Shown piece by piece: positions 6,105 to 6,608 of a DNA stretch of 6,608 nucleotides; position 1 is the first letter of the stretch, and each line of letters opens with the position of its first letter. A model generated the notes under the pieces. That model did no database searches. It was not told where the DNA came from and was given only the letters and a program-made list of their open reading frames with translations. This DNA comes from Chitinophagaceae bacterium (GTDB taxonomy: Bacteria; Bacteroidota; Bacteroidia; Chitinophagales; Chitinophagaceae): NCBI GenBank assembly GCA_025351145.1, contig JANXWM010000604.1, forward strand, positions 1 to 6,608. Reading direction: 5' to 3'. The position numbers and the translations under genes were made by a program.

Positions 6105-6608
6105 TTAGTCATTCAGCCTAAAAGAAAACCCAATGGCGGTATAATAGTTGGGTGCACTTTCTGTTAACCCAAAACCACCAGAAATATCAATCAGGATATT
6201 TGGCTTAACCAGGTAAGCAAGTCCGCAATCAAACCTATGATCTGCAGCTGATATTTTTGATGCAAATCCATACAGCTCAATATAGGCGCTCCATTTGTCT
6301 GTTATGCTGTACCCGGTAGTTAAAGTATAAAGCCAGGAAGGTTCGGGCGACTCGCCATTAAATTCTGCGCCAAGATTATATGCCAATGAAATTTTTCTGG
6401 ACAAGGTATGTTGCATTGTAAACCTGAATGCCGGTGCATAATACCTGGCTCTTAATTTACTTGATGCAAGGCCCGGAATAGTTAAGTGCCCTATAAAAGA
6501 TGTGGTTGGCAAAATACCTTTTTCTTCTGTAAGATTTACCTTAAACCCTACGGTTACAGGGCTAAGCCCTGTAACCGCCTGATTAGCTGATTTTGTAGTT
6601 GTAAATTC
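6105..6608 (-). CDS. Outer-membrane beta-barrel 'transporter' (Phenol_MetA_deg-like), C-terminal part (partial)
   Basis: The minus frame is open from the right edge to the stop at 6105, giving 167 residues. The N-terminus and any signal peptide lie outside. The visible part is a run of alternating polar/aromatic beta strands: VTVGFKVNLTEEKGILPTT, a membrane-strand pair around FRFTMQHTLSRKISLAYNLG, then WLYTLTTGYSITDKWSAYIE, DHRFDCGLAYL and ISGGFGLTESAPNYYTAIGF near the end. This strand pattern and wording fit the Bacteroidota proteins annotated 'transporter' in the Phenol_MetA_deg (PF13557) family, outer-membrane barrels of mostly unknown substrate. It is convergent with the kinase gene and shares no visible regulatory site with it, so membership of the sugar system is doubtful. 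Confidence 0.75.
   Translation of the reverse strand, partial: EFTTTKSANQAVTGLSPVTVGFKVNLTEEKGILPTTSFIGHLTIPGLASSKLRARYYAPAFRFTMQHTLSRKISLAYNLGAEFNGESPEPSWLYTLTTGYSITDKWSAYIELYGFASKISAADHRFDCGLAYLVKPNILIDISGGFGLTESAPNYYTAIGFSFRLND

Overview
The window looks like part of the chromosome of a Bacteroidota bacterium, most likely a Chitinophagaceae-type soil or freshwater species. The grounds are a SusC/RagA-type TonB-dependent receptor, AT-rich intergenic DNA, start codons without clear Shine-Dalgarno sequences, and TAnnTTTG-type -7 promoter elements. The placement is inferred from gene families and style, not from a marker gene.

Layout: (1) 1-1676, minus strand, is the N-terminal half of a SusC-family outer-membrane receptor that runs off the left edge. 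(2) 1677-2174 is its long upstream region, with a leader hairpin, a -7 box and a perfect 14-bp LacI-type operator. (3) 2175-3422, minus strand, is a ROK-family transcriptional regulator followed by a 30-bp perfect AT palindrome, probably its terminator. (4) 3423-3764 is a divergent intergenic region holding an inverted pair of a TTGCGTCGCA repeat. (5) 3765-4787, plus strand, is a LacI-family regulator. (6) 4788-4877 is a short gap with a second copy of the operator and a -7 box. (7) 4878-5960, plus strand, is a phosphotransferase-fold sugar kinase resembling N-acetylhexosamine 1-kinase (NahK). (8) 5961-6104 is a convergent gap with a third repeat copy. (9) 6105-6608, minus strand, is the C-terminal part of a beta-barrel 'transporter' of the Phenol_MetA_deg type, cut by the right edge.

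How it fits together: this is the edge of a carbohydrate-uptake locus. The strongest link is a 17-nt motif with 15/17 identity upstream of both the susC-like gene (1888-1904) and the kinase (4794-4810). Each copy is centred on CAAACGTTTG, the classic shape of a LacI-family operator. The simplest model is that the LacI regulator senses a sugar or sugar phosphate and controls both import (SusC) and phosphorylation (kinase). A ROK regulator encoded between them may add a second sugar input. SusD and glycoside hydrolases would be expected beyond the left edge and are not visible. No mobile-element gene, CRISPR array, tRNA or rRNA was recognised. I see no clearly novel system; the best leads are the shared operator and the dispersed TTGCGTCGCA element.
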